This document shows, piece after piece, positions 38,354-47,271 of a DNA stretch of 64,000 nucleotides. This stretch comes from a bacterium YEK0313. Lineage in GTDB: Bacteria > Pseudomonadota > Alphaproteobacteria > Rhizobiales > Phreatobacteraceae. The DNA is taken from the NCBI GenBank assembly GCA_000751295.2, contig CCMO02000001.1, positions 917,501-981,500 on the forward strand. The letters are read 5' to 3'. A program made the position numbers and the translations under genes. Position 1 is the first letter of the stretch. Each line of letters starts with the position of its first letter. The notes under the pieces are model-generated. The model worked only from the letters and a program-made list of their open reading frames with translations, was not told where the DNA came from and did not search any database.

Positions 38354-38554
38354 TCAGCCGTTCGGCAGGAAGTACTTCTTGACGTTGTAGCCGTCGGATT
38401 CGAACAGGATGGCAGTGCCGCGATGTTCGCGGATCTGCTTGGTCGTCCGCTTGATCATGCCGTGACGCTTGCCGGACTGGGTGTATTTCACCTTGCCGGT
38501 CGCGGTCAGCGAGAAGCGCTTCTTGGCGCCCGATTTGGTCTTCATCTTGGGCAT
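38354..38554 (-). CDS. rpmI: 50S ribosomal protein L35
   Basis: Ribosomal protein L35, 66 aa, starting MPKMKTKSGAKKRFSLTATG, basic throughout, normal length. First gene of the rpmI-rplT operon; a promoter candidate lies about 140 bases upstream. Confidence 0.97.
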   Translation of the reverse strand: MPKMKTKSGAKKRFSLTATGKVKYTQSGKRHGMIKRTTKQIREHRGTAILFESDGYNVKKYFLPNG

Positions 38555-38693
38555 TTGGCTCTCTTAAAGTCTGTCGCAGGACTTATGTCCCGCCGCCGTC
38601 GAGGCGATGGAACGGTCCTGCAGGGAACGCTCGGTCGAGCTTTTCGAGATCGCCACGGCAGCCCTTGATCAGCCGGGCGATCTGAAGGGCGGG

Positions 38694-38722
38694 CCTATAC
38701 AGGAAGATCAGACCGGCGACAA
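38694..38722 (-). promoter_or_regulatory. Candidate sigma-70 promoter of rpmI-rplT
   Basis: On the minus strand TTGTCG (38722-38717) and TATAGG (38699-38694) are separated by exactly 17 bases. This would give a leader of about 130 bases, long enough for L20-type leader regulation. Confidence 0.45.
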
Positions 38723-38819
38723 GGGCTCGTCCCGATGGTCAAGACCTTGCCGGGACGGCATGCTGCGGAAAGAAGATCTCGCCGCCCGGCGAACGGGCGG
38801 TCAATCGGGGGAAACCGGA

Positions 38820-39809
38820 ATGACCGATGCCATGCCTACCCGCCGCGCCGCCATGGCGGGCCTTGCCGCCGCCGGCCTCCTGCCGGCCGCGGCCGCCCGC
38901 GCGCAGCAATATCCGACGCGCCCGGTGCGCTGGATCGTGGGCTATCCGGCCGGCGGCGGCACCGACGTGCTGGCGCGCCTGCTCGGCGCCGCCATGTCGC
39001 CGACGCTCGGCCAGCAAATGGTGATCGAGAACCGCCCGGGCGCGGCCACCAACCTCGCGGCCGGCGAAACCGCCCGGTCCGAGCCCGACGGCCATACCGT
39101 GTTCACCGCCGGCATCGAGACGCTCGTCTACAATCCCGCGCTCTACAAGAAGCTGCCTTTCGACCCCGACAAGGATTTCCGGCCTGTCGGCCTCACCGCG
39201 CGCTTCCACCTGCTGCTGACGGTGAAGAGGGATTCGACACTGACCAGCGCCCGCGATCTCGTCGCGCGGGCCAAGGCCGTGCCCGGCACGCTCAACTATG
39301 GTTCGCCCGGGCTCGGCTCGCCGCATCATCTCGCCATGGAGCGGCTTCTGAAGGAGACTGGCGCAAAGCTCACCCACGTGCCCTATCGCGGCATGGCGCC
39401 GGTCATCAACGACATGCTGGCGGGGGTCATGGAGGTCGGTTTCGTCGACTTCGCCGCCGGCCGCAGCGTCCTCTCCGACGGCACCCTGCGTCCGATCGCG
39501 GTCGCCTCCGCGACGCGCCTGCCCGCCTTGCCCAATGTGCCGACGGTGATCGAGGCGCTCGGCCTCGACCGTTTCGAGGCCTATGCCTGGCAGGGCGTGG
39601 TAGTGCCCGCCAGGACGCCCGACCCGGTCGTCGCGCGGCTCGCCGAGGTGATGGCCGCCGCGCTGAAGCAGGACCAGGTGCGCCAGCGCATGGTGGAGAT
39701 CGGGCTCGACCCGCTGACCGGCGGCCCGGCCGAGTTCAACGCGCTGATGAAGGCGGACCGCAACGTCTGGTGGCCGATCATCCAGAGTCTCGGCATCACC
39801 CTGGAGTGA
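38820..39809 (+). CDS. Bug/TctC family tripartite tricarboxylate transporter substrate-binding protein
   Basis: A 329-aa periplasmic receptor of the Bug family. A twin-arginine-containing signal peptide (TRRAAMAGLAAAGLLPAAAARAQ without a break, cleavage after ARA/Q near residue 28) precedes the mature protein. Family marks are PVRWIVGYPAGGGTDVLAR and the block VPYRGMAPVINDML. Bug receptors bind carboxylates and similar ligands and work with TctA/TctB membrane proteins, none of which is nearby, so it is an orphan receptor. ATG 38820 follows GGGGGAAACCGGA. Confidence 0.9.
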   Translation: MTDAMPTRRAAMAGLAAAGLLPAAAARAQQYPTRPVRWIVGYPAGGGTDVLARLLGAAMSPTLGQQMVIENRPGAATNLAAGETARSEPDGHTVFTAGIETLVYNPALYKKLPFDPDKDFRPVGLTARFHLLLTVKRDSTLTSARDLVARAKAVPGTLNYGSPGLGSPHHLAMERLLKETGAKLTHVPYRGMAPVINDMLAGVMEVGFVDFAAGRSVLSDGTLRPIAVASATRLPALPNVPTVIEALGLDRFEAYAWQGVVVPARTPDPVVARLAEVMAAALKQDQVRQRMVEIGLDPLTGGPAEFNALMKADRNVWWPIIQSLGITLE

Positions 39810-39830
39810 GCCGGCGGCTGGGCGCCTTGG

Positions 39831-40280
39831 TCAGGGCCGCCTGATCCGCATCCCGCCCAGCCTGACGGCCGTCACGTCGACCATGCCGGGAGGTGCCGCC
39901 TCCCGGGTGGCGGCCGCACTTTCGACCGTACCGGCCACAACCATGTCGCAGGCCGGGTTCCCGAGCGAGGTGGCATCGCGGCACTGTGCGACAAGCGCTT
40001 GGATCACCGCAACCGGGCCGAACGGATCGAAGTCGCCGGTGACGCGCAGGAGCCGGTTGCCGACCCGCTGCTGGCATACAAGATCCCCCGCACCGGGGTC
40101 GTAGCAGCGCATGCGCGCCAGCTGGACGGGCTGGCCGATGAGCGTTTCAGGCCTTTCGACGAGCTCGCGCGCGCCGGGCCGTGCCTGTCCCATGGCCGGC
40201 CCCGCCATGAGGACGAGCAAGCCGAGAACCGCAGGCCAGCCGTTGTCGCCATAGCCGCCGGCCGCGATCCGCGCTAGCAC
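39831..40280 (-). CDS. Hypothetical exported protein
   Basis: About 149 aa, not recognised. A hydrophobic segment (VLGLLVLMAGPAMGQA) ends in a probable signal-peptidase site, so the mature part is periplasmic. That part begins ETLIGQPVQLARMRCYD and may be a small OB-fold-like beta barrel; it has four cysteines that could form disulfides. The start is uncertain: GTG 40280 is taken because ATGs at 40307 and 40310 abut or overlap the start of the divergent DUF1330 gene. Confidence 0.6.
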   Translation of the reverse strand: MLARIAAGGYGDNGWPAVLGLLVLMAGPAMGQARPGARELVERPETLIGQPVQLARMRCYDPGAGDLVCQQRVGNRLLRVTGDFDPFGPVAVIQALVAQCRDATSLGNPACDMVVAGTVESAAATREAAPPGMVDVTAVRLGGMRIRRP

Positions 40281-40308
40281 TGCCCATCCCGCTGCAAGAG
40301 GAGACATC

Positions 40309-40617
40309 ATGGCCAAGGGGTACTGGGTCGCACGCGTCGACGTCAACGACACCGAATCCTACAAGAACTATGTTGCCAAGAACGGCATCGCCTTCGCCAA
40401 GTTCGGCGGCCGCTTCCTGGTGCGCGGCGGCAAATTCGAAACGGTGGCGGGCACCAGCCGCTCGCGCAACGTCGTGATCGAGTTTCCGAGCTACGACCAG
40501 GCGCTGGCCTGCTGGAATTCGCCCGAATATCAGGCGGCGAGGGCCGAGCAGAAGGGCGGCGCCGTCATGGACGCCATCGTGATCGAGGGCTACGACGGCG
40601 CCCAGCCGGGCGAATGA
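40309..40617 (+). CDS. DUF1330 domain-containing protein
   Basis: A 102-aa DUF1330 protein of the dimeric alpha+beta barrel superfamily (YWVARVDVNDTESYKNYV; IEFPSYDQALACWNSPEY). Biochemical function is not established for the family. AAGAGGAGAC precedes the ATG. It is convergent with ccr, with a strong bidirectional hairpin between. Confidence 0.93.
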   Translation: MAKGYWVARVDVNDTESYKNYVAKNGIAFAKFGGRFLVRGGKFETVAGTSRSRNVVIEFPSYDQALACWNSPEYQAARAEQKGGAVMDAIVIEGYDGAQPGE

Positions 40618-40626
40618 GGGCCTGAA

Positions 40627-40655
40627 AGGCGCCCGTGCGGCCTGCCCGGGCGCCT
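40627..40655. terminator. Bidirectional terminator between the DUF1330 gene and ccr
   Basis: A perfect 9-bp stem AGGCGCCCG/CGGGCGCCT with an 11-base loop, followed by CTTTG on the plus strand and TTTC on the minus strand, placed between two convergent stops. Confidence 0.7.
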
Positions 40656-40665
40656 CTTTGCCGCG

Positions 40666-41943
40666 TCAGCGGCTGTTCGCCTCGATCACGTCGTCGAGGG
40701 TGCGCAGACCGGGCCGCGGTGAATTGACCAGCACGGCCATGTTGCCGGGCGCGTGCTTGTTGTTGAGCATCAGCGCATGGGCCGCCGGGATCTTGTCCCA
40801 GGGGAACAGCTCGCTCATGCACGGATCGACCCGCCGGTCGAGCACGAACTGGTTGGCGGCTGCGGCCTGTTTCAGATGGGCGAAATGGCTGCCCTGGATG
40901 CGCTTCTGGCGCATCCAGACATAGCGGGCGTCGAAGGTGATGTTGAAGCCCGACGTACCGGCGCAGAACACCACCATGCCGCCGCGCTTGGCAACGAGGC
41001 AGGAGACCGGGAAGGTCGCCTCGCCCGGATGCTCGAAGACGATGTCGACGTCCTTCTTGCCGGTAATGTCCCAGATCGCCTTGCCGAACTTGCGGGCTTC
41101 CTTCAGCCAGGCGGCATATTCCTCGGAATTGACCGTCGGCATCTGGCCCCAGCAGGCGAAATCCTTGCGGTTGATCACGCCCTTGGCGCCGAGCTGCATG
41201 ACGTAGTCGCGCTTCGACTCGTCCGAGATGACGCCGATCGGATTGGCGCCGGCGGCGGCGGCGAGCTGGACCGCGAACACGCCGAGCCCGCCCGAAGCGC
41301 CCCAGACGAGCACGTTGTCGCCGGGCTTCAGCGTGTGCGGCGGATGGCCGAACAGCATGCGGTAGGCGGTGGCGAGCGTCAGCGTGTAGCAGGCCGCCTC
41401 TTCCCAGGGCAGGTGCTTCGGCTTCTGCATGAGCTGGCGTGACTGAACGCGGCAGAACTGGGCAAAGGAGCCGTCCGGCGTCTCGTAGCCCCAGATCCGC
41501 TGGGACGAGGAGAACATCGGATCGCCACCATTGCACTCCTCGTCGTCGCCGTCGTCCTGGTTGCAGTGGACGATGACCTCGTCGCCGACCTTCCAGCGCT
41601 TGACCTTGGAGCCGACGGCCCAGACCACGCCGGATGCATCCGAGCCGGCAATGTGGAAGGGATGCTTGTGGCCGTCGAACGGCGAGACCGGCTGGCCGAG
41701 GCCAGCCCAGACGCCGTTATAGTTGACGCCGCCAGCCATCACATAGATGAGCACCTCTTCCTCGCCGAGCGTCCAGGTCGGCACCACCTCGACCTTGAAG
41801 GACTGCTCGGGCGGGCCGTGGCGGTCCTTGCGGATGGCCCAGGCATACATGGTGGCCGGTACATGGCCGAGCGGCGGGACCTCACCGAACTCGTAGAGAT
41901 CCTTCAGCGGAACTGTGGGGCGAGCGTGAGCTTCGGCGGCCAT
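40666..41943 (-). CDS. ccr: Crotonyl-CoA carboxylase/reductase
   Basis: A 425-aa medium-chain dehydrogenase/reductase that reductively carboxylates crotonyl-CoA to (2S)-ethylmalonyl-CoA with NADPH and CO2, the key step of the ethylmalonyl-CoA pathway. The sequence closely resembles Methylobacterium Ccr as I remember it: GVNYNGVWAGLG near residue 72, the nucleotide-binding VWGASGGLGVFAVQLAAA near 213, and IQGSHFAHLKQA with the CO2-site histidine near 357. The neighbouring ecm gene confirms the pathway over a simple quinone reductase. A promoter candidate lies about 55 bases upstream. Confidence 0.96.
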   Translation of the reverse strand: MAAEAHARPTVPLKDLYEFGEVPPLGHVPATMYAWAIRKDRHGPPEQSFKVEVVPTWTLGEEEVLIYVMAGGVNYNGVWAGLGQPVSPFDGHKHPFHIAGSDASGVVWAVGSKVKRWKVGDEVIVHCNQDDGDDEECNGGDPMFSSSQRIWGYETPDGSFAQFCRVQSRQLMQKPKHLPWEEAACYTLTLATAYRMLFGHPPHTLKPGDNVLVWGASGGLGVFAVQLAAAAGANPIGVISDESKRDYVMQLGAKGVINRKDFACWGQMPTVNSEEYAAWLKEARKFGKAIWDITGKKDVDIVFEHPGEATFPVSCLVAKRGGMVVFCAGTSGFNITFDARYVWMRQKRIQGSHFAHLKQAAAANQFVLDRRVDPCMSELFPWDKIPAAHALMLNNKHAPGNMAVLVNSPRPGLRTLDDVIEANSR

Positions 41944-42253
41944 GGGTCACCTCTGGTCCGGAAAACCATTCCCCTCGCAGGGGCTGGCGGGGGCAGAACT
42001 ATGTGCACTGCAACATGATTGTGCAAGCACGAACTTCGCTGCCTATGACATGATCGCAACGAAAAGCCCTCTCAGACTTTCGATATATTGCCGAACAGGA
42101 AACGCCCGGAATGCGGGCAAATCCAGGCAGGCACGCCCATCACCGGCGGACTGTCTTACCTGTTGTCGCCGCCGGCGAAGCGCCTATCCTCACACTTGCC
42201 AATAGTCACGGCGCCCCCGCCCCCCAAACGGGCTTCACGTGGAGGACTTCGGC
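41944..42253. other. Intergenic region between ccr and the glsB-like gene
   Basis: About 310 bases without a credible gene. It holds a short CCCCT/AGGGG hairpin near 41971, the ccr promoter candidate (41998-42030) and, further right, more A/T-rich sequence that may carry the promoter of the plus-strand membrane-protein gene. No further structure was seen. Confidence 0.6.
41998..42030 (-). promoter_or_regulatory. Candidate ccr promoter with overlapping dyad
   Basis: On the minus strand TTGCAC (42026-42021) and CATAGT (42003-41998) are 17 bases apart, about 55 bases before the ccr ATG. The dyad GTGC-AA-GCAC (42021-42030) overlaps the -35 element and could bind a regulator of the pathway. Confidence 0.4.
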
Positions 42254-42508
42254 ATGCCCATCGAAGCATTGCTCATCTGGATCATCATCGGCGCGATCGG
42301 CGGCTGGCTCGCCGGCATCCTGATGAAAGGGGCCGGTTTCGGCCTCATCGGTAACATCATTGTCGGCATTATCGGCGCCGCCATCGCCGGCTGGCTTTTG
42401 CCACGCATCGGCATCCATATCGGCGGCGGCATCGTCGGCAGCATCATCAATGCCGTGATCGGCGCCGTGATCCTCCTGTTCGTGATCAGCCTCGTCAAAC
42501 GGGCCTGA
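42254..42508 (+). CDS. GlsB/YeaQ/YmgE family stress-response membrane protein
   Basis: An 84-aa membrane protein of the transglycosylase-associated family, with three hydrophobic segments rich in glycine (IWIIIGAIGGWLAGILM; IIVGIIGAAIAGWL; INAVIGAVILLFVISL). Molecular function is not known; relatives are linked to acid and stress response. ATG 42254 was chosen over GTG 42239 because the intervening GGAGG is its ribosome site, eight bases upstream. Confidence 0.88.
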   Translation: MPIEALLIWIIIGAIGGWLAGILMKGAGFGLIGNIIVGIIGAAIAGWLLPRIGIHIGGGIVGSIINAVIGAVILLFVISLVKRA

Positions 42509-42518
42509 GGCCCCGCCA

Positions 42519-42553
42519 CCGCGCCACCCTCTGCCGGATGGGGGGTGGCGCGG
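42519..42553 (+). terminator. Terminator of the glsB-like gene
   Basis: A perfect 11-bp stem CCGCGCCACCC/GGGTGGCGCGG with a 13-base loop, ten bases after the stop, followed by CCGATTT. Confidence 0.6.
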
Positions 42554-42661
42554 CCGATTTACGCTGCATTGCAATATCCCGTCATCGGACAGACAATGAG
42601 GCCAAGGCCTGAGCCGGCGCAGCCGGCATAACAAGCGGCAGCACCCGCCGAGGAGCAGATC

Positions 42662-44638
42662 TTGGAACCCAAGGAAACCCGCGACCGTCCCTGGCTCATC
42701 CGCACCTATGCGGGCCATTCGACGGCGGCGAAATCCAACGCGCTCTACCGGGCCAATCTCGCCAAGGGGCAGACCGGCCTGTCGGTCGCCTTCGACCTGC
42801 CGACCCAGACCGGCTACGACCCCGACCATGCGCTGGCGCGCGGCGAGGTCGGCAAGGTCGGCGTGCCGGTCGCCCATATCGGCGACATGCGCACGCTGTT
42901 CGCCGGCATTCCGCTGGCCGAGATGAACACCTCGATGACCATCAATGCCTGCGCGGCCTGGCTTCTGGCGCTTTATGTCGCCGTCGCCGACGAGCAGGGC
43001 GCGCCGCGGGCAAAGCTCGCCGGCACCACGCAGAACGACATCCTCAAGGAATATCTCTCCCGCGGCACCTACGTGTTCCCGCCGGAGCCGTCGCTGCGGC
43101 TGACCAAGGACACCATCCTGTTCACCACGGCGGAAATGCCGAAGTGGAACCCGATGAACGTCTGCTCCTACCACCTGCAGGAGGCGGGAGCGACACCGGT
43201 TCAGGAGCTCGCCTTCGCACTCGCCAATGCGATCGCCGTGCTCGACACGGTGAAGGCCTCGGGCGAAGTGCCGGAAGGCGGTTTCGGCGAGGTGGTCGGC
43301 CACATCTCCTTCTTCGTCAATGCCGGCATGCGCTTCGTCACCGAGATGTGCAAGATGCGCGCCTTCGTCGATCTCTGGGAAGAGCTGGTCGAGACGCGCT
43401 ACGGCGTCACCGATCCCAAGCACAAGCTGTTCCGCTACGGCGTGCAGGTGAATTCGCTCGGCCTGACCGAGCAGCAGCCGGAAAACAACGTCTACCGCAT
43501 CCTGATCGAAGCCCTGGCGGTGACGATCTCCAAGAAGGCGCGCTGCCGCGCGCTGCAGTTGCCGGCCTGGAACGAGGCCCTTGGCCTGCCGCGCGCCTGG
43601 GACCAGCAATGGTCGCTGCGCCTGCAGCAGATCCTCGCCTATGAGACCGACCTGCTCGAATTCGGCGACCTGTTCGACGGCAATCCTGCCGTCACCGCCA
43701 AGGTCGAGAGCCTGAAGGCCGAGGCCCAGACCGAATTGAAGCTGATCGCCGAGATGGGCGGCGCCATTGCCGCGGTCCCTTACATGAAGTCGAAGCTGGT
43801 GGAGAGCAATTCGAAGCGCCTCGAGGCGATCGAAGCCGGCCGGCAGGTGGTCGTCGGCGTCAACCGCTTCACCGAAACCGAGCCATCGCCGCTGACGACG
43901 GGCGAAGGCGCCATCATGGTGGTCGACCCGGCGGTCGAGGCGGAGGAAGTCGCCAAGATCAAGGCCTGGCGCGACGCGCGCGATGCCAAGGCCGCGGCCG
44001 CAGCGCTTGCCGAACTGCGCGCCGCCGCTCAGGAAGGCCGCAACGTCATGCCGGCCTCGATCGCCGCGGCCAAGGCCGGCGTGACGACAGGCGAATGGGG
44101 CGCGGTGCTGCGCGAGGTCTTCGGCGAGTACCGCGCGCCGACCGGCGTCGGCCGCGCCGCGCGAGCCGATGCCGGCGACCTCGCGCCGATCCGACTCGAG
44201 GTCGAGCAGGTGTCGCGGGCGCTTGGCCGCCGCATCAAGTTCCTGGTCGGCAAGCCCGGCCTCGACGGCCATTCCAACGGCGCCGAGCAGATCGCCGTGC
44301 GGGCTCGCGACTGCGGCATGGAGGTCGTCTACGAGGGCATCCGCCTGACCCCGGCCGAGATCGTCAATGCCGCGCTTGAGGAAGGCGTCCATGTCGTCGG
44401 CCTGTCGATCCTGTCCGGCAGCCACATTCCGCTCGTCACCGAGGTGATGGAGCGCATGCGCGCGGAAGGCCTCGAGGACGTGCCCGTCGTGGTCGGCGGC
44501 ATCATTCCGCCGGAGGACGAGGCGCTGCTGCGCAAGGCCGGCGTCGCCGCAGTCTACACGCCGAAGGATTTCCAGCTCAACACCATCATGGCCGATGTCG
44601 TGCGCATCGTCGGCGAGGGCGCCAGGCAAGCGGCTTGA
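42662..44638 (+). CDS. ecm: Ethylmalonyl-CoA mutase (protein MeaA)
   Basis: Adenosylcobalamin-dependent mutase of 658 aa that converts (2R)-ethylmalonyl-CoA to (2S)-methylsuccinyl-CoA. The N-terminal TIM barrel has YAGHSTAAKSNALY near residue 16 and GLSVAFDLPTQTGYD; the C-terminal B12 domain has D535-G-H537-x-x-G, SILSGSH and VVVGGIIPPED. The gene lies 0.7 kb from ccr, which favours Ecm over methylmalonyl-CoA mutase; the single-chain size of about 660 aa is typical of MeaA. The start is TTG 42662 with AGGAG six bases upstream; no in-frame ATG keeps the N-terminal homology. Codon use is host-like. Confidence 0.93.
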   Translation: MEPKETRDRPWLIRTYAGHSTAAKSNALYRANLAKGQTGLSVAFDLPTQTGYDPDHALARGEVGKVGVPVAHIGDMRTLFAGIPLAEMNTSMTINACAAWLLALYVAVADEQGAPRAKLAGTTQNDILKEYLSRGTYVFPPEPSLRLTKDTILFTTAEMPKWNPMNVCSYHLQEAGATPVQELAFALANAIAVLDTVKASGEVPEGGFGEVVGHISFFVNAGMRFVTEMCKMRAFVDLWEELVETRYGVTDPKHKLFRYGVQVNSLGLTEQQPENNVYRILIEALAVTISKKARCRALQLPAWNEALGLPRAWDQQWSLRLQQILAYETDLLEFGDLFDGNPAVTAKVESLKAEAQTELKLIAEMGGAIAAVPYMKSKLVESNSKRLEAIEAGRQVVVGVNRFTETEPSPLTTGEGAIMVVDPAVEAEEVAKIKAWRDARDAKAAAAALAELRAAAQEGRNVMPASIAAAKAGVTTGEWGAVLREVFGEYRAPTGVGRAARADAGDLAPIRLEVEQVSRALGRRIKFLVGKPGLDGHSNGAEQIAVRARDCGMEVVYEGIRLTPAEIVNAALEEGVHVVGLSILSGSHIPLVTEVMERMRAEGLEDVPVVVGGIIPPEDEALLRKAGVAAVYTPKDFQLNTIMADVVRIVGEGARQAA

Positions 44639-44741
44639 GGCGATCGAACGGTCACCCAGCCAGTTCCGGATCACAGCGGTTTCGGTCGTGACGCCCGCGG
44701 CCGCGCCATGCGAAGATCGGCGCCCCTGAAGAGATCATGCC

Positions 44742-46361
44742 ATGCTGCCCGATATCCGCGACTATGAGGCCCTGACGCGCGCGTTCCGCTGGCAGGTGCC
44801 GGCCCGCTACAATATTGGCGTCGACGTCTGCACCCGCTGGGCGAAGGCCGAGCCGGGCCGCGTGGCGATCCTCTGGAAGAAGCCGGACGGCAGCATCGAC
44901 GAGGTCACCTATGGCCGGCTCGAAGATGCGTCCAACCGCCTCGCCAATGCGCTGACCGCTGCCGGCATCCGCCGCGGCGACCGCGTGGCGCTGGTGCTGG
45001 CGCAGGGCGCGGCCGCCGCGATCAGCCATATCGCCATCTACAAGATCGGCGCCGTCGCCGTGCCGCTCGCCGCGCTGTTCGGCATCGACGCGCTCGCCTA
45101 TCGGCTGAAGGATTCGGGTGCGAGCGCCCTGATCACCAATGCCGAGGGCGTGGCGAAGGTCGACCAGATCCGCGATTCGCTCGGCGAGCTGAAGCTCGTC
45201 CTCTCCACCGACGGCGCGGCCGGCGCCGGGGTTCAGGGCTTCTACGAGACGCTCGCCCGCGCCGGCTCCAGCTTCACGCCAGTGGACACCTCAGCCGACG
45301 ATGCCGCGATGATGATCTATACGTCGGGCACGACCGGCCAGCCGAAGGGCGCCCTGCACGGCCACCGGGTGCTGCTTGGCCATCTGCCCGGCGTCGAGAT
45401 GCCGCACGAGTTCTTTCCGCAGCCCGGCGATCGCATGTGGACGCCCGCCGACTGGGCCTGGGCCGGCGGCCTGCTGAACGTGCTGCTGCCTTCGCTGCAT
45501 TTCGGCGTGCCGGTGGTCGCCCGCAAGTTCGAAAAATTCGACGCCGACGAAGCCTTCGCCCTGATGGCCGAAATGGAGGTGCGCAACACCTTCGTGCCGC
45601 CGACCGCGCTGCGCATGCTGCGCTCGGTCGAAAATCCGAGGGCCCGCCATCGCCTCGCCCTGCGCACGCTCGCCTCCGGTGGCGAGGCGCTGGGCGCGGA
45701 AACCTATGACTGGGGCCGGACGACGCTCGGGCTCACCATCAACGAGTTCTACGGCCAGACCGAGTGCAATCTGGTGCTGTCCTCCTGTGCGGCGCTCGGC
45801 GTGTCGCGGCCGGGCGCCATCGGCAAGCCCGTGCCCGGCCATGTCGTCGATGTCGTCGGCCCCGACGGCACGCCCTGCGCGACGGGCGAGCAGGGCCAGA
45901 TCGCGGTCAAGAGGCCCGACCCTGTCATGTTCCTCACCTATTGGAACAAGCCGGAGGCGACCGCCGAGAAATTCCTCGGCGACTGGATGCTGACCGGCGA
46001 CCAGGGCATCCGCGACGAGGACGGCTATATCCACTTCTTCGGCCGCGACGACGATGTCATCACCTCCGCCGGGTACCGGATCGGGCCGGGCGAAGTCGAG
46101 GACTGCCTGATCAAGCATCCGGCCGTGGCGCTCGCGGCCGTGGTCGGCAAGCCCGATCCCCTGCGCACCGAGATCGTCAAGGCCTTCGTCGTGCTGAAGC
46201 GCGGCGCCACGCCGTCGGATCAGCTCGCCGGCGAGATCCGCGACTTCGTCCGCACCCGCATGTCGGCCCATTCCTATCCGCGCGAGATCGCCTTCATCGA
46301 CGAACTGCCGATGACGACCACCGGCAAGGTCATCCGCCGGCTCTTGCGCGAGCGCGCCTGA
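44742..46361 (+). CDS. AMP-dependent acyl-CoA synthetase
   Basis: ANL-superfamily ligase of 539 aa that activates a carboxylic acid through an acyl-adenylate to the CoA thioester. The P-loop is YTSGTTGQPKG near residue 191, the A5 motif is NEFYGQTECN near residue 335, the hinge is TGDQGIRDEDGYIHFFGRDDD and the C-terminal lysine lies in TTTGKVIRR. It resembles the medium-chain/acetyl-CoA-like branch; chain length cannot be stated. It lies 103 bp after ecm on the same strand and may feed acyl-CoA into that pathway. The last 32 bases overlap the convergent GNAT gene. Confidence 0.88.
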   Translation: MLPDIRDYEALTRAFRWQVPARYNIGVDVCTRWAKAEPGRVAILWKKPDGSIDEVTYGRLEDASNRLANALTAAGIRRGDRVALVLAQGAAAAISHIAIYKIGAVAVPLAALFGIDALAYRLKDSGASALITNAEGVAKVDQIRDSLGELKLVLSTDGAAGAGVQGFYETLARAGSSFTPVDTSADDAAMMIYTSGTTGQPKGALHGHRVLLGHLPGVEMPHEFFPQPGDRMWTPADWAWAGGLLNVLLPSLHFGVPVVARKFEKFDADEAFALMAEMEVRNTFVPPTALRMLRSVENPRARHRLALRTLASGGEALGAETYDWGRTTLGLTINEFYGQTECNLVLSSCAALGVSRPGAIGKPVPGHVVDVVGPDGTPCATGEQGQIAVKRPDPVMFLTYWNKPEATAEKFLGDWMLTGDQGIRDEDGYIHFFGRDDDVITSAGYRIGPGEVEDCLIKHPAVALAAVVGKPDPLRTEIVKAFVVLKRGATPSDQLAGEIRDFVRTRMSAHSYPREIAFIDELPMTTTGKVIRRLLRERA

Positions 46362-47271
46362 TCCGGGCGAGCGCGGCCTTGGCGCGGTCGCGCGCGGCAC
46401 GGCGCAGCCGGATCGCCGCGAGCACCATGCGGTAGGCCGTCGCGGCACCGTCCGGCCGTAGCGCGACGAGCCGGCTCGTCACCGAAAGCCGCGCCGGCCA
46501 GACCCTGTCGATCATCGGATGGCCGGCGATCGCGCAGGAATCGACACATTGCACGGAAGCGTCCGCCGCAAGGCGCGCGGTGATCGCATGGGTTACCAGG
46601 ACGCCGGGCGAGAAACGCGCCAGCGTCTCGTCATAGGCCGTCTTCCAGTACCAGCCGCGCGTGCCGGCGCGCAGCACGATGCCGGCGGCGACCGGCCGGC
46701 CGTCGAGCGTGATGAGGTCGATCTCGGCCTCGCCGCGCGCCATCAGGCGGCCGACCGCGCCGTCGAAAAAGGCGCGCATCGGCGCCGACATGGCGAGCGC
46801 GGTCCCCCGCGCGCCCTTCCAGCCCGCGGCCTCCAGGGCGAGAAATGCGGCCTTGGCCGCCTGCGGGTCGTAGCCCGTGGCGGTCGAGACGGTTTCCATG
46901 CGGCCCTGCTCGCCGAGCCGGCGGCCGAGCCGGCGCAGCTCCTTCGACGGTCGCGGCGGCTCGGCCGTCACCAGGGCCGCGCGCTGGTGGGCCTCTATGA
47001 CGTCGACACGCAGCCCGCGGCCAGCGGCAAGACGCGCGAGGGCCACGGCCGGCGGCGCGCCATCATCCATCAGCGGCCAGTCGAGCGCGACGACCCCCTG
47101 GCCCTTCAGATGGTCGACGATGGCGCCGAGCACCGCTTCTTCGGCGCCGGCCAGGATCAGTGGCGCGCCGAGCGGCGCATAGGCATGGGTCCAGACGGTG
47201 AAGGCCATGCCGCCGAGCCGCAGCCGGCCCGGCGCAAAGCCGACAAGCCTGCCATCTGCCTCCACGATCAC
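46330..47271 (-). CDS. BioF2-like GNAT (Acetyltransf_6) with unresolved 5' end
   Basis: A GNAT of the BioF2-like/FemAB-related type, at least 313 aa, likely acting in envelope polysaccharide or peptide modification. Motifs include WKGARGTALAM near residue 151 and VDSCAIAGHPMID near residue 245. GTG 47271 is the first usable start, but the same frame continues upstream with convincing family sequence (LIEAWERLARAATPNVFLSP) back to about 47440 without any ATG, GTG or TTG. That is where the left arm of a 35-bp inverted repeat lies. The gene may be 5'-damaged, use a rare start such as CTG, or carry a sequence error. It follows the flippase gene and overlaps the synthetase gene's end. Confidence 0.7.
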   Translation of the reverse strand: MIVEADGRLVGFAPGRLRLGGMAFTVWTHAYAPLGAPLILAGAEEAVLGAIVDHLKGQGVVALDWPLMDDGAPPAVALARLAAGRGLRVDVIEAHQRAALVTAEPPRPSKELRRLGRRLGEQGRMETVSTATGYDPQAAKAAFLALEAAGWKGARGTALAMSAPMRAFFDGAVGRLMARGEAEIDLITLDGRPVAAGIVLRAGTRGWYWKTAYDETLARFSPGVLVTHAITARLAADASVQCVDSCAIAGHPMIDRVWPARLSVTSRLVALRPDGAATAYRMVLAAIRLRRAARDRAKAALARIRRARARAGG

